From Paragonimus westermani (Eukaryota; Platyhelminthes; Trematoda; Plagiorchiida; Troglotrematidae), in assembly GCA_008508345.1 (NCBI GenBank), contig QNGE01000771.1, positions 164,539 to 228,538 on the forward strand: a stretch of 64,000 nt of DNA, given 5' to 3'. Positions 34,501 through 42,799 of this stretch are shown here, in pieces (the stretch's first letter is position 1; the number at the start of each line of letters is the position of its first letter). Below the pieces are notes generated by a model. That model was not told the origin of the DNA. It ran no database searches and saw nothing but the letters and a program-made list of their open reading frames with translations. The position numbers were made by a program, and so were the translations under genes.

Positions 34501-36437
34501 GATATGATAATACAGTCGTGACTAATGTAAGACCAGTGGCGCGTTGATGAACACAGTTGCCTCATGAAAGCTTGGTTGCAGTTCTTATTTCGGCCGTGGC
34601 AAAGATATACACTACTGACGGGCACTAGCAGGAGAGTAACTCGAGTCGACTGCCTCTTTTCGAAAGGCGATGATTGGAAAGTCTACCCGAATGCGAAAGC
34701 TGTGGTCAAATGTGTTCTGTTCGAATTGAAGTTAACCAAATCTCCGAACACTCGTCAGTAATCTGAACAGGGATTGTTGTACAAAACGTTTAAAGCCAAC
34801 TACACGCTTCAGCTTAAGGACCTCAATCCAAAACTACTCTTCTACGTTTCCTCCAGCGTTGTCCAGTTACCATTGCACACCTCTGTTTTCCCTAACTGTG
34901 GAACTTCACCAGCCTACCCATTGGGTTCTTTGGCCCCCAACGCATGTGAAGTGTTTGTGATACCTTATCGATGTTACACTGTACAAGTCACGGTTACGTC
35001 CGAAATAACCGTACATTCGAAAAACAGCCGTCAAACTTTCACGCTGATCACCTTAGTATGACCGGTTTTGAAATGTATTGAAATAGCGTACAAAAAGTCT
35101 GTTTCTGTTAACATGCAATGGCTGCACACTTCCTTTGCTGGCCAGGCCTGTAATGGAAAACACAAGGCTGGCTCCTCACTAGTCCTGTCGTGGTTTACTC
35201 CTCTACTTGCAGATCAGGGAGCGAATGGTCTTCCCATACATGCCAGCTACAAGGTAAGAGGAATCGCTTCTACGGTGGGAAAATAGGCATTAGGGCGTGT
35301 AAATTCACAACGGGCAACTGGGTGTCCTATGGAACGGAATACGAACGTTGACGGCACTTTGAAGTTGCATAAGTCACCGTGCCGTAAATGTGTTTCATCA
35401 GCAAGGGGCACTTATGTTCTTCGACTGGTTGCTGCCTGACAGTATACTCTTTTTGTAGTGTAGCTATCTGTATGCACAGACCGACTACTTTTACAAGTAG
35501 ATGTAAGCGCTGTTGAGTAAGTCAGACTATCGCATGGACTAGACATGAAGATATAAAGTGGATTCCTGACCATATATGAGTGGCTACACTGTTAGATCTC
35601 GAATCCCAACAAAAACCAGATCGCACATGGAGAGCGACTATCAGAGGACATCTCAGTAAGGTGGAAATTTACGGTATCGTTATATTTGGATGAGACACGG
35701 TTGTTTTTGTGAACACTGTTGACAAGCTATCTGAGGTTAGTCACATGACCAAAGAGCGAAGGTAAAATGTGATTTGACAACTCGGGAATACTAACAATTC
35801 ATTGCGCATAAGACGCTGCAGCACGATGGCGTCAGACTGTCTATTTCTTAGAACGTTTTTCTTGTGTTTTTTGTTAACGATCCACTCACTGCAGCAACAA
35901 AAACCTTATGTAGCCTGAACTGACTGCTGTTTTTCCATTGCCTTATGCGGTATTTTGTATCCTACCCTTCAGTCCTTGTCTGCGTTCAAACAAAGAAATC
36001 CAAGGTCGAGGCGTCGTAGTTAGAGCCCCTTTTTCTTACATCTCTTAAGCAAAACTAGTCAAACAAATGTTGATTTCGATTTGCCAAACTGAGGAGTGTT
36101 TACTCCTTTCCAGAGAGTCAACTCTGAAGACGACAGTACTTCGACTGAGTCCATTCCACAGTTCCAAATTTCGGACGATCTATTGGTGGATGGAGTGCAT
36201 ACCGACCCCTCCGCTGATCCCATACGATGGTTTGCCGGGGTTTTGGTCCCATCGAGCCTACGTCGTGCACAATCCTCATTTCGGAGAGCCCTCCATCTTA
36301 TTGTGAATCTGGTTAATCAGCGTACAATTCTGGAGGCATCCGGTCGAAAACTGCGTTCTATGGTTGAGGCTCGACAAAAGCAAGATGCTGCCAGTATTAA
36401 TGGTATTGATCCAGTGACAATGACGAACGGGAACTAA
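19471..36437 (+). CDS. CCDC115: CCDC115/VMA22-like V-ATPase assembly factor (three exons)
   Basis: Exons 19471-19567, 19599-19732 and 36114-36437 join in frame (phase 1, then phase 0) to about 184 codons; the human protein has about 180. Family knowledge: CCDC115 (yeast Vma22) acts with TMEM199 (Vma12) in the ER/Golgi to assemble the membrane V0 sector of the proton-pumping V-ATPase. Seen here: N-terminal DELDALVVEYLSNL, helical RFSLAKTRHNLSG (the 'LSLAKARY' position of human), a low-complexity acidic/Ser linker, and the signature WFAGVLVPSSLRRAQSSFRR near residue 125, followed by a C-terminal helix. No signal peptide or membrane segment is seen, as expected. Further exons in the gap-containing intron cannot be excluded but are not needed for length or phase. 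Confidence 0.85.
19568..19598 (+). other. 31-nt micro-intron of CCDC115
   Basis: Donor gtaagt and acceptor 'tttcaggtag' give a 31-nt intron. Very short introns near the 5' end of genes are known in schistosomes. Two AGs lie 4 nt apart (19594 and 19598); only the second restores the family-conserved frame (LGRFSLAKTRHN). The first AG, or retention, leads to a stop at 19633. Confidence 0.8.
19599..19732 (+). CDS. CCDC115: CCDC115 exon 2
   Basis: 134 nt encoding LGRFSLAKTRHNLSG and then a Ser/Thr-rich segment ending IVTYDK, with donor AAG|gtaact in phase 0. It matches the second helical block of human CCDC115. Confidence 0.82.
19815..20940 (-). mobile_element. Degraded LINE, family A, copy A3
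   Basis: Minus-strand frame 20926-20513 reads AIFLGCAKAFDRVPYSLIRHKLE, matching the DFAKAFDRVP block of 3-2618 with the first active-site Asp position changed to Gly. 20193-20008 matches the C-terminal block (YTSRLEVVIFPLEVRR). The 3' UTR at 20030-19815 matches 2630-2830. The segment with the GVPQG and YADD motifs is decayed. It lies antisense in CCDC115 intron 2, less than 100 bp from exon 2. Confidence 0.8.
20941..22799. other. No recognisable gene (intronic)
   Basis: Short frames at 22071-22334 (+) and 22172-22468 (minus) overlap each other and show no motif. Nothing else was seen. Confidence 0.45.
23045..23923 (+). pseudogene. RTE-like endonuclease and linker
   Basis: Frame 23045-23455 carries the C-terminal endonuclease (AELDHIAVSYRW, SNHLDSDHAVV). 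After the TAG the same frame resumes and runs from before 23492 as a basic linker (KRKLTKSLRTDSQHYFVQQ) to about 23840, where the reading moves to the frame of the RT. The ATGs are internal; the element's own start lies upstream of 22930. Confidence 0.75.
23784..25352 (+). CDS. RTE-like reverse transcriptase
   Basis: A 522-codon frame. Real homology begins about residue 25 (PDGPPSESEVVLELKLLRRN); the first 20 residues are the out-of-frame overlap with the preceding segment. Motifs: NKAPGPDLHSPIFKDGG (about 46), VFKKGSRSLCDNHRGISL (about 92), AGFRSGRGCVDHIFTLR (about 138), FLDLRAAFDSV (about 172), GVRQGCPISPFLFNF (about 231), YADDIVLLS (about 276), YLGSTIS (about 343), YGSETWPVR (about 399), RWLGHVLRM (about 463). 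All catalytic aspartates are present, so this part could still encode an active polymerase if expressed, but the element as a whole is split from its endonuclease. Confidence 0.85.
   Translation: MRPYVKKVVHLSPTSRTDGTRLVSYYIPDGPPSESEVVLELKLLRRNKAPGPDLHSPIFKDGGVRLQSGLTKLLQTIWEAEEVPRDWCRSTVIPVFKKGSRSLCDNHRGISLVSVASKLLTGLILRRLTKPRESQIREEQAGFRSGRGCVDHIFTLRRILEHRHSYRQPTAVVFLDLRAAFDSVARNVLWSCLLRKGVPEKYVNLLRSLYAHSASRVRVYGQLSRAFITSSGVRQGCPISPFLFNFVMDDILEGALRESSGLGVELLPGARLTDLEYADDIVLLSPSAEDMQTMLNKVSDRAGLYGMHFAPSKCKVLLQDWGISTPTFFIAGNPLETVDSFTYLGSTISSACNIADEISARIAKARVAFSKLRHLWRRKDVRLSLKGRVYNACVRSILLYGSETWPVRKQDINRLAVFDHRCLRHLAHIKWADRVSNAAVRRRVFRKVRDARSIGQVVTLHSLRWLGHVLRMPAERFPYRALYTEATNSWVKPRGGQAATWSRNMKTLTAPLSNVGRYRLPG
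25430..25760 (-). mobile_element. LINE RT fragment (family A-like)
   Basis: The minus strand reads FFKACAERL (25740), GDLSNPVNYRLAASFTVKSE (25630-25570, the 'GDxxxPxNYRPISL' block) and QCGFRRGGFV (about 25515, the 'QHGF' block). It abuts the 3' end of the RTE-like element. Stops and frame changes are present. Confidence 0.6.
25761..27105. other. No recognisable gene (intronic)
   Basis: Only short frames, such as 26169-26408 (+); no motif, RNA or repeat recognised. Confidence 0.45.
27110..27590 (+). repeat. Interspersed repeat D, copy 1
   Basis: Patchy similarity in the same orientation to 60262-60690: 'tcctccaggtt..ggatca.aag.agg' with 'ttttcccg.aa.aag' near 27125-27175, and 'cgtt.ctt..actcttgcttgggcctgga.tacgactta' near 27546-27590 against 60650-60685. 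No coding content was identified. It is an old, unclassified repeat. Confidence 0.55.
27591..29590. other. No recognisable gene (intronic)
   Basis: Short frames only. A pyrimidine-rich stretch at 29180-29225 and one ambiguous base at 29269 are present. Confidence 0.45.
29595..30240 (-). mobile_element. Degraded LINE RT fragment, separate family
   Basis: The minus strand reads SPANVLRKIHRSPGLDIIPLIF (30180-30110, the 'SPGPDGIP' block), APEQHGFCPSHSYTTLF (about 29870-29815), and DLLEWLND (29705) followed by SSRSQCIQVHGEHQ. These are successive RT blocks, in different frames, with stops. The sequence differs from families A and B. Confidence 0.7.
30401..30600. other. Assembly gap of 200 N
   Basis: Exactly 200 undetermined bases, a size often used as a placeholder for unknown length. 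It lies in CCDC115 intron 2. Frames reported across it are artefacts. Confidence 0.98.
31020..31315 (+). mobile_element. RTE-like RT fragment
   Basis: Frame 31048-31380 reads LYSHTSAQVRVYGELSDSF, GVRQGCPLSPFLFNFVIDEI and LLPGERLTDLDYAD, aligning with residues 206-278 of the RT at 23784-25352. The alignment stops at an N (31306) inside the catalytic YADD box; what follows (LLSMMLMMMNHET) is unrelated. Only about 300 bp of the element is present. Confidence 0.85.
31365..31590 (-). mobile_element. LINE endonuclease fragment
   Basis: Minus frame 31571-31365 begins FWYSPRTDRSI (the 'YRSP' block) and continues to TNVLVKGDLNFSQTN (the 'GDFN' block), with the spacing seen in the family A endonuclease. 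No RT follows. It is a small orphan piece next to the RTE fragment. Confidence 0.6.
31600..33970. other. No recognisable gene (intronic)
   Basis: Several overlapping frames of 80-93 codons (33181-33699) without motifs. Confidence 0.45.
34039..34235 (+). other. Exon-like open segment with strong acceptor
   Basis: A pyrimidine-rich acceptor (gctttcattttgcag) ends at 34038 and is followed by an open frame beginning ERVHVTFIVRYYDRDTLQ and continuing to SVDWIL and a stop at 34235. I do not recognise the protein. It could be an exon of a nested gene, a cassette exon or chance. Confidence 0.25.
34564..35286 (+). other. Unidentified long frame with two stops and a strong splice donor
   Basis: One frame stays open from 34564 to 35286 except for a TAA at 34759 and a TGA at 35059. 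It contains NYTLQLKDLNPKLLFYVSSS and a Cys-containing stretch VFPNCGTSPAYPLGS. Near its end a 41-nt segment (35213-35253) is flanked by an excellent acceptor (tttactcctctacttgcag) and donor (AAG|gtaaga). It might be a decayed gene, or the 41-nt piece might be a cassette exon of CCDC115. No family was recognised. Confidence 0.25.
36114..36437 (+). CDS. CCDC115: CCDC115 last exon
   Basis: Acceptor 'tactcctttccag' and then 107 codons to TAA. It holds an acidic/Ser linker (VNSEDDSTSTESIPQ) and the conserved C-terminal domain DPIRWFAGVLVPSSLRRAQ with a following helix LHLIVNLVNQRTILE, the best-conserved part of CCDC115/Vma22. A possible poly(A) signal attaaa lies at 36761. Confidence 0.88.
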   Translation, partial: RVNSEDDSTSTESIPQFQISDDLLVDGVHTDPSADPIRWFAGVLVPSSLRRAQSSFRRALHLIVNLVNQRTILEASGRKLRSMVEARQKQDAASINGIDPVTMTNGN

Positions 36438-39400
36438 AACAGACCAATCATTCACGAGTATTTTTCAACCGCTGTCTTTCACAATACCAAACACTTGTGA
36501 CATTCTGTGAACTGTTCAGCAGAATTGTGGGATCTTTTTCTGTAACGTGTTTGTCTATTGATCTAACATTCTCAATCAAAAGCTTCTCGACTTCTTATAT
36601 AAAGTGGTATCCTACAAAAGCATTAGATTAGCCGACAGTTAGACTCCCGTAGGGCTTCCTTGTTTCGCTACCTACACTGTATACGTGAAAAATGCTGAGA
36701 TTAAGTAACAACTATGTCTTTTCGTAAGTGATAAGTTGTAAGGCTAAATTCAGTCAAGTTATTAAAGTATACTCTTCATTGCCATGTTGAACTGTTTCAT
36801 GGTTTTGTTCAACAGAAGTTGCGCGAACCGTCAATATTCACTTCACAAAAACAGTAGTGCCAATGTGTAATCAATGAGGAACATCAGTTTAAATTCTCAC
36901 AGAATGAACGGTATACAAATTGCAGTGCTGTTTTAGAAAACCGAGAAAACGGTGAATCTGGGAATAGTGAACTCTGTGACAGCAGACCACCACGTTTAAA
37001 CTTGAGGAGGCGGTCGCTACGGGCGTTGAAGGAATCCGTATAATTATTTGCAGACTCGACTGTAGCAGAAGAGTAGTTCCTATCAACTAGTGTCACTGCA
37101 GGAAGAACACAGCACTTTGTGTTATCACAAACGTGAACTTCGTTCACCAGACGCCCGTTGATTATAGCTACTGAGAAACTTAGTCTGCAGTCGTGGAACT
37201 ACTCGTGAGGTTGTTACAGGGGTAGTGTACATCCATGAACAACCTAGTTCTAATATTGCTTACCGTCATTTCGTGACCTGGGTTTTAGGTGGACTCGATT
37301 GACACTCTCCCATACAACTGCTATTCAACCGATCGGCCAGGGTCTATGTGCCGTCACAATGGCTTCGGAAGATTACGAACTATGTAACTTTCTTTTGGTC
37401 GATCGGCTGTGAAATGACATGCAATGTAGGTTGAGTCTCCGCGGGACATCGTGACAAGAACACATGCTAGAGGTATGTGGACGTGCACTTTGTCACATCC
37501 CGAGTAAACTTTCTCTTAGACGCCGACGGTTTTTGAATCAAGTCATAACCACCCTACATGTTCCGAGACAACGTCTTCGATAGTTTTCATGATCGGCACA
37601 TACTCTTGCTACAGACGTGTTCACCGGCTGAACCTACGAAATTCTATAGCTAAAGGGTTCCATCGTTTATTCCAATGTTGAGTAACTTAGGCTTATTTCG
37701 AACCCCGCCTTACGGGACCGTCTTATTGTGCACTGACAACATTAGTACGGAGAAGGAATTTTTGAAATACGTTCTACTGGTCAATGCTTATCCGGAAAAG
37801 CTTAGAGAAATTCTCACAATTTTCAGACGATCAAAATTCCGGACGAGACTACTGAATTTGGTTTTCAACGACGTTGCGACCAATGTGACTAGAAGTTACA
37901 TCAGCTTTTAGTCGTGTTTGCCTCGCTGATGTACGTTTTGCCTCAGGCGGGTCTGAAATCACCAGCTCCTATCAATATCTCCCATGTTTCCTACTCTGGT
38001 TCAACAGACCACCCATCCGTTTGCCTGCATTTGCGGCGACAAGTATTGTAACATACAAGTTAGCCGTTTTTACTCCGAGGGCTCGTTGCACTCGCGGACC
38101 AATTTTGGGGCAACGTGAAGACATCATGAAACAGCGTTCCTTCGAGGTAGGGGTTCCAACAACAGTCCTGTACAAGAAAGCAACATAAACAAGCATGAGC
38201 CAAAGGCCCAGTGAGCCATACTACACGACGCGCAAACGAAAACTAAAACTGCACCAAAACAGTAGCATCCTCTGCCACACAAGTCAAATTTAGTCCGTGC
38301 GCACTTGTTGGTTTTGACTGCAACTTACAGTACATAGTTTGACTGGACTGATGTTTGTAACAGAGGCTAATGGAAGACATTCATGGTGCGATGACACAGC
38401 AAACACCAGCAACTAAGCGGCCAAACCGGAACCTAGCTTCCCTGCTAGCTAAACACATTTTGGATGTAGGTCGGTTGGTTGACCCATTAGCACTGCTGTT
38501 AGTTGGTGTGATTCCGAAGCTTTCGGCATTCGTGAAAGCTATGTTGACGAAGTGGCACCGTTCAACTATCTGCGCGCAGAAGGTTTCCGACTCAGTCAGA
38601 GTCATTGCCATAGAACTAACACCGATTTCATTGGTGAATACCACCCTTGACTGCTGCTCCTTTTGCCATGTGCACATTACATACGACCAGTGGTTTGGTG
38701 TATTCGATTGACGAGAACAAACGAAATGTCAACACCTCGCAGCATTTGTCTTTTTGCCGTGTTCATGAACTGGACCAGGGCTACTCAATGTTCTTTGGTG
38801 GTCGCAGGTTGTGGGCTAGCAATTCGCAAACGACAGCACGCCATGGTCATATGTTCTTAGGCTGAACTGATACGACTACAGCCAATCAGAAGCGTCATCA
38901 CTACCCAGCTGCCGTTGGCCCGACAACTGTCAAACGGGTGAGTCCTCCGCGACCCAAGTGCCAGGAGAATGCGAGATTACTAGCAACTGTCTGTCTTACA
39001 TTCCCTAATATGTTGCCATCCGAAATACAGTGAGGTGGTAATTGTATCCACAGCTCCTCCCATTCCTACGATGTCGGGATTAGCATTGGGCTAGGGCTAG
39101 CTCATTACTCGCTATTGATCCCACGAGTTCCATTATTATGTTCCCAGAGACAGATAAGGTCAGGTTATTAAATGCCACGGTTGACGGTGCACGATTTCGT
39201 TGTGAAGAGCAACTCTGTTCCTGTACACACTGTTTTAGACTGTAAGCAGGTTCTCGACTTTCCCGGTCTCGCTACATTAATTATTTTGGCACTAATTAAC
39301 CTATATGTATTGCCAGTAAAATCAGATTTTCCCATCAAGTGGGCTGAATTGCATTAAGAAGCCTTAAGGAACTTTAGTACAATCTTATCAGTATTTAATC

Positions 39401-41335
39401 AAAACGACTGTGGCTAAAGAATTAACAAGAACTCGCACTCGGGTATGATAAGAATGCAGGCACAGTGAGACCTTAGAACAAATCGTCCTACAGACAGTGA
39501 CAGCTTGGCTCCATCCCGTCATGTGTCAACTATATTACCATGCCCGCAATCAGCTCAGCACCTATCAAACTGCCGCACATGACCGTGATTCCGGTTACCG
39601 AAATGAACAGTATTTTTCCGTTGCATGACCCCCAACAAAATTGATTTTCGTGACACTTCATGTTCATGTGGCCTCAAGACGGCTTCCACTATAAATGATG
39701 TTCACTAAGCCCACAGATGACAGTTTTGTGACCTGATTGTTAACCTATACTGGTCAAACTGGAACAGCGAGTGCTGGTAACGCCACAGGTTGGTTGTAGT
39801 GTGCATTCACAGCGATTTAGGCTAGTAGACGCCATGCTATAAACAAACATGAGAGGCGACACAGAAGCGATCCGCAACGTCACGCACAGAAGTTCATCTT
39901 AACCAGTATCCATCCGTATGCGAGTAAGAGATTCAAGAAGTTTAGCTATTCACTGGGTTCAAAAGTCTCCCACACTAGAGTGTATTGACGAAGGCCGGAA
40001 TAAAAAGCTGTTTGGTTTGTGAATGCTACGAACAAAATTGTGATCGTTTCCGCTTCACTGCTTCAAGAGAAAACCACCGTGAGATCTTGAGTTAGGATAC
40101 GCTGAGGTGTCTGGCAAACAATGGTCGAATTTCAAGGTTTGTCCGGAAGGTCACAAGGTCTACATGCTATCTCTGGGGTAGTCGTGGATATGTCCACGAC
40201 CCCCTCAGGAGCTGTTTATGCCATCTGCCGTCAAAAGCTGTGGTACACCAGACGGATGGCGTTTTCACTAAATGAAATTGTGGTTCATTCGCGGGCTGTG
40301 AAATTGAAACCGCTTAGTACTTACAAGAGACAAACCTCCGTTGTACTACCGCGCGGTGTATAATGTGGGAATTTACTACTGTTGGCGATAGGAACAAGCA
40401 CGAAACCAATGTGATCAATAAACAGAAGTCAGTTTTTAGCCTTGTTCAGTCCATCTCACCAAGGACAAAATCGGTCGTGGGGTACCGGTTAGAGGGTGAG
40501 CATCATATATCCATGTTTTGTGGTCTCGACCTGTTCAAACTAGGAACCAGAGGTGGATTACGTCTGTTCATATTGGATGTACATGCGTGCGGGACTTATG
40601 GGGCGAACCCTTAAGTGGCAATGATGGAGCGTTCGACAGCTGTGAGCAGAAAGACTTAGATGCTGTTCTGTAACGGTTTCGTTAACACAAGTCCAGGTGA
40701 ACACTGAAGGGAACTGTCAACTTGCCTCTACGATGTCACTTGTGCGGGGGTGAGATACACGGATCCACCCAGATGTTAGACCGATTTTGTGAAGAAAAAA
40801 TTTGTGACACTCGATATCTATGGCGTGCGGGATGGTAACAGTCAATAAAATTACCATCCAGGTGAGCATACCGAATCGCGTCATCCGCATGATAACGTAA
40901 GATGCGCTTGTGTTGTTCACTCTAGCAGGAGGTCGTGGCATGGAACGAAGTTCATTTCTCCCGAAAACTAGACAAAACCGTTCAGCTAGATAAGAACGGT
41001 AACAGAATCATCTCAGGCGGACACCTGGCTACGTTGCCTTAGTCTCTGGACCCGAAGATTAAGAAAAACCTCGACATTAATGCATTCTCGTTTCCTCTTT
41101 TGTGATCATACGTTTTAAGTGACGTCGCGAGTGTACCAGTAACCATCTAGAAGACGAGTGAGCAAGGCACAGGAAAAGATCAGAGCTGCTATACCAGTCA
41201 CTGTTACTCATCAAGTATATATTCTGAATAAGTTGGTACCCACAGTGATTTGTTTTTTCCGGACTGCGCTTGTGTATGTCTGAGCCTCGACACTGATTGG
41301 CTGTCCCACTTACTAATCGGTCGCGTGTACATGTG
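36438..41335. other. No confident gene; 3' UTR of CCDC115 then unassigned sequence
   Basis: Overlapping frames occur at 38370-38865 on both strands and at 40121-40614 (+), without recognisable domains. A frame at 37675-37911 (TEKEFLKYVLLVNAYPEKL) resembles the region before the GIY-YIG part of Penelope-like elements, but the match is short. Confidence 0.4.
37675..37911 (+). mobile_element. Possible Penelope-like fragment
   Basis: A 78-codon frame whose segment STEKEFLKYVLLVNAYPEKL has the 'E..FL...L..N.YP...' pattern found between RT and GIY-YIG in Penelope-like proteins. No catalytic motif is present, so this is weak. Confidence 0.3.
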
Positions 41336-42152
41336 TGTGGTTGTCATCATCAACACAGGTAAGACGTTTTCGTTCAGTCAGCCTTTTCCTGGTGGAGGTG
41401 CTGCTTGTATACCTCCATCCCAAATTCGCATCGATGGAGACACTGTGAATGGCTGCGGGGATTTTTGCTACTTGGGCAGCAACTTGTCGACAGATCTGTC
41501 CGTGGACCGCGAGTTGAGAGCGCGTGTGGCAAAGGCTAGCGCTGCTTTCGGACGTCTTGAAAGGCGTGTCTGGAAGAATCACAGCCTGAAGATGGCCACG
41601 AAGTTGTGTGTCTACCGCTCAATGGTGCTGTCTATCCTGCTGTACGGCAGTGAGACGTGGACACTGTATCAGCGGAACGTGAGCTATTTGAGCCGTTTCC
41701 ATGTTCAGTGTCTGAGGCGCATCTTGGGTATTCGGTGGTCGGACATGATTCCGAACACTGAGGTAATGCGGCGAGCGGACATGGACGGGATGGAAGCCAT
41801 GTTGATGCTGAACCAGCTCCGTTGGCTCGGTCACGTCCGTCGGATGGGCGATGACCGTATCCCGAAGCAGTTACTGTACGGACAAGTGAAGTCAGGTAAG
41901 CGAAATCCCGGTGGCCAGAAGCGGAGGTACCAGGATGTTGTGCAGGTAAGTCTTTCACGTTGTAACATTGATTTTAGATGTTGGGAAGATTTGGCGTTGA
42001 ACCGGACGGCCTGGAGAAATACGGTTCGGGCGAGCGTCCAAAAGTTCAACGAGCAATTATTGCGCGGTCGCGAGCGGAAGCGTGCGGTACGCAAAGGAAC
42101 CATCGGTGCCATAGGTTTGATGTGTGCGACCGCGAATGCGCTGGTCGTTTGA
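41250..42152 (+). pseudogene. RTE-like RT C-terminal domain
   Basis: A 300-codon frame. Homology starts about residue 31 (NTGKTFSFSQPFPGGG). Blocks: FCYLGSNLSTDLSVDREL (about 72), KASAAFGRLERRVW (about 95), YGSETWTLYQRN (about 131), CLRRILGIRWSDMIPN (about 152), QLRWLGHVRRM (about 189), KRNPGGQKRRYQDV (about 213). The Asp box lies upstream of the truncation, so there is no polymerase active site. The last 20 residues are out of frame. Confidence 0.8.
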
Positions 42153-42214
42153 GGTTAGTAGGTCACCAACGTACTTATAGTACACCGTCGGCGAAGGGGC
42201 GAGGAGTACGTTAG
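41340..42214 (+). mobile_element. RTE-like LINE 3' end with C2H2-like tail
   Basis: A 3'-terminal piece of a second RTE-like family. It carries the RT C-terminal domain (frame 41250-42152) and, after a frameshift near 42095, a zinc-finger-like tail (frame 41978-42214). The upstream RT core is absent. The coding part is otherwise free of stops, suggesting a fairly recent, 5'-truncated insertion. Repeat C copy 2 lies about 385 bp downstream. Confidence 0.8.
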
Positions 42215-42596
42215 GCTCAGGTAGGTCATATCAGTGTATCCATTCTACTTCTATTAATGACAGCATCGGCCAACATCCTGGTCGTTGACACTTAATCCGC
42301 CATACTTTTCAGAAACTTGAGTGTTTGTGGTCTTCTACCCATTCTTTTCTTCGGCTTTGTTGGTGTATTGTATGATGGATGGTCTGCCTGGCTTTTCATA
42401 GTTCAACGAGAATTTCGGTTTTCATCCCTATCTTCTTTGGGATGCACCAATCTGCACTCATATACTGCAATGCTTCTTGTATTACACTTCAAAAATCTTT
42501 CTTCTTAGTTTAGATCTCGTCATTGCAGCCTCTCTCTGCTTAGTGTCCAAGAGACAAGGGTTTCTCTTTCTTATTAACCAATCAAGTGGCTAACCA

Positions 42597-42795
42597 GCAT
42601 TGGCCGACTGGACAGAAAAGCCCCACTGGCACACACACCGGTCTTATTCCTCCGGGTCTACACTGGATACGTGGTGCGTGGGTGGAACTGCAAGTGGTGC
42701 AACGCAAGCCAATTACAGTGATGGATAAGCGCAGACGTCCATTGGCTTCGGTCACTGTGACAGGCTAATCCGAATCGGATGCCGCCAACCGCGGT
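42597..42795 (+). repeat. Interspersed repeat C, copy 2
   Basis: Partner of 8790-8995, same orientation, roughly 80-85% alike by eye along about 200 bp. Both end with 'cggatgccgcc' or 'cggatgccacc' plus 'aa'. Its position downstream of an RTE-like tail may or may not be meaningful, since copy 1 instead lies upstream (5' side) of a minus-strand family A LINE. Confidence 0.8.
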
Positions 42796-42799
42796 TGTC

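Larger units (their letters stand above)
19733..36113 (+). other. CCDC115 intron 2, about 16.4 kb, transposon-filled
   Basis: Bounded by a phase 0 donor (AAG|gtaact) and a phase 0 acceptor (tactcctttccag|AGA). It contains LINE A3 (minus), an RTE-like element (plus), three further LINE pieces on the minus strand, an RTE-like piece (plus), one copy of repeat D, a 200-base gap and two unidentified frames. True length is uncertain because of the gap. Confidence 0.75.

Noticed and set aside
38370..38865. Overlapping frames of 65-113 codons on both strands as a gene
   Set aside because: No domain, no convincing splice signals, and both strands are equally open.
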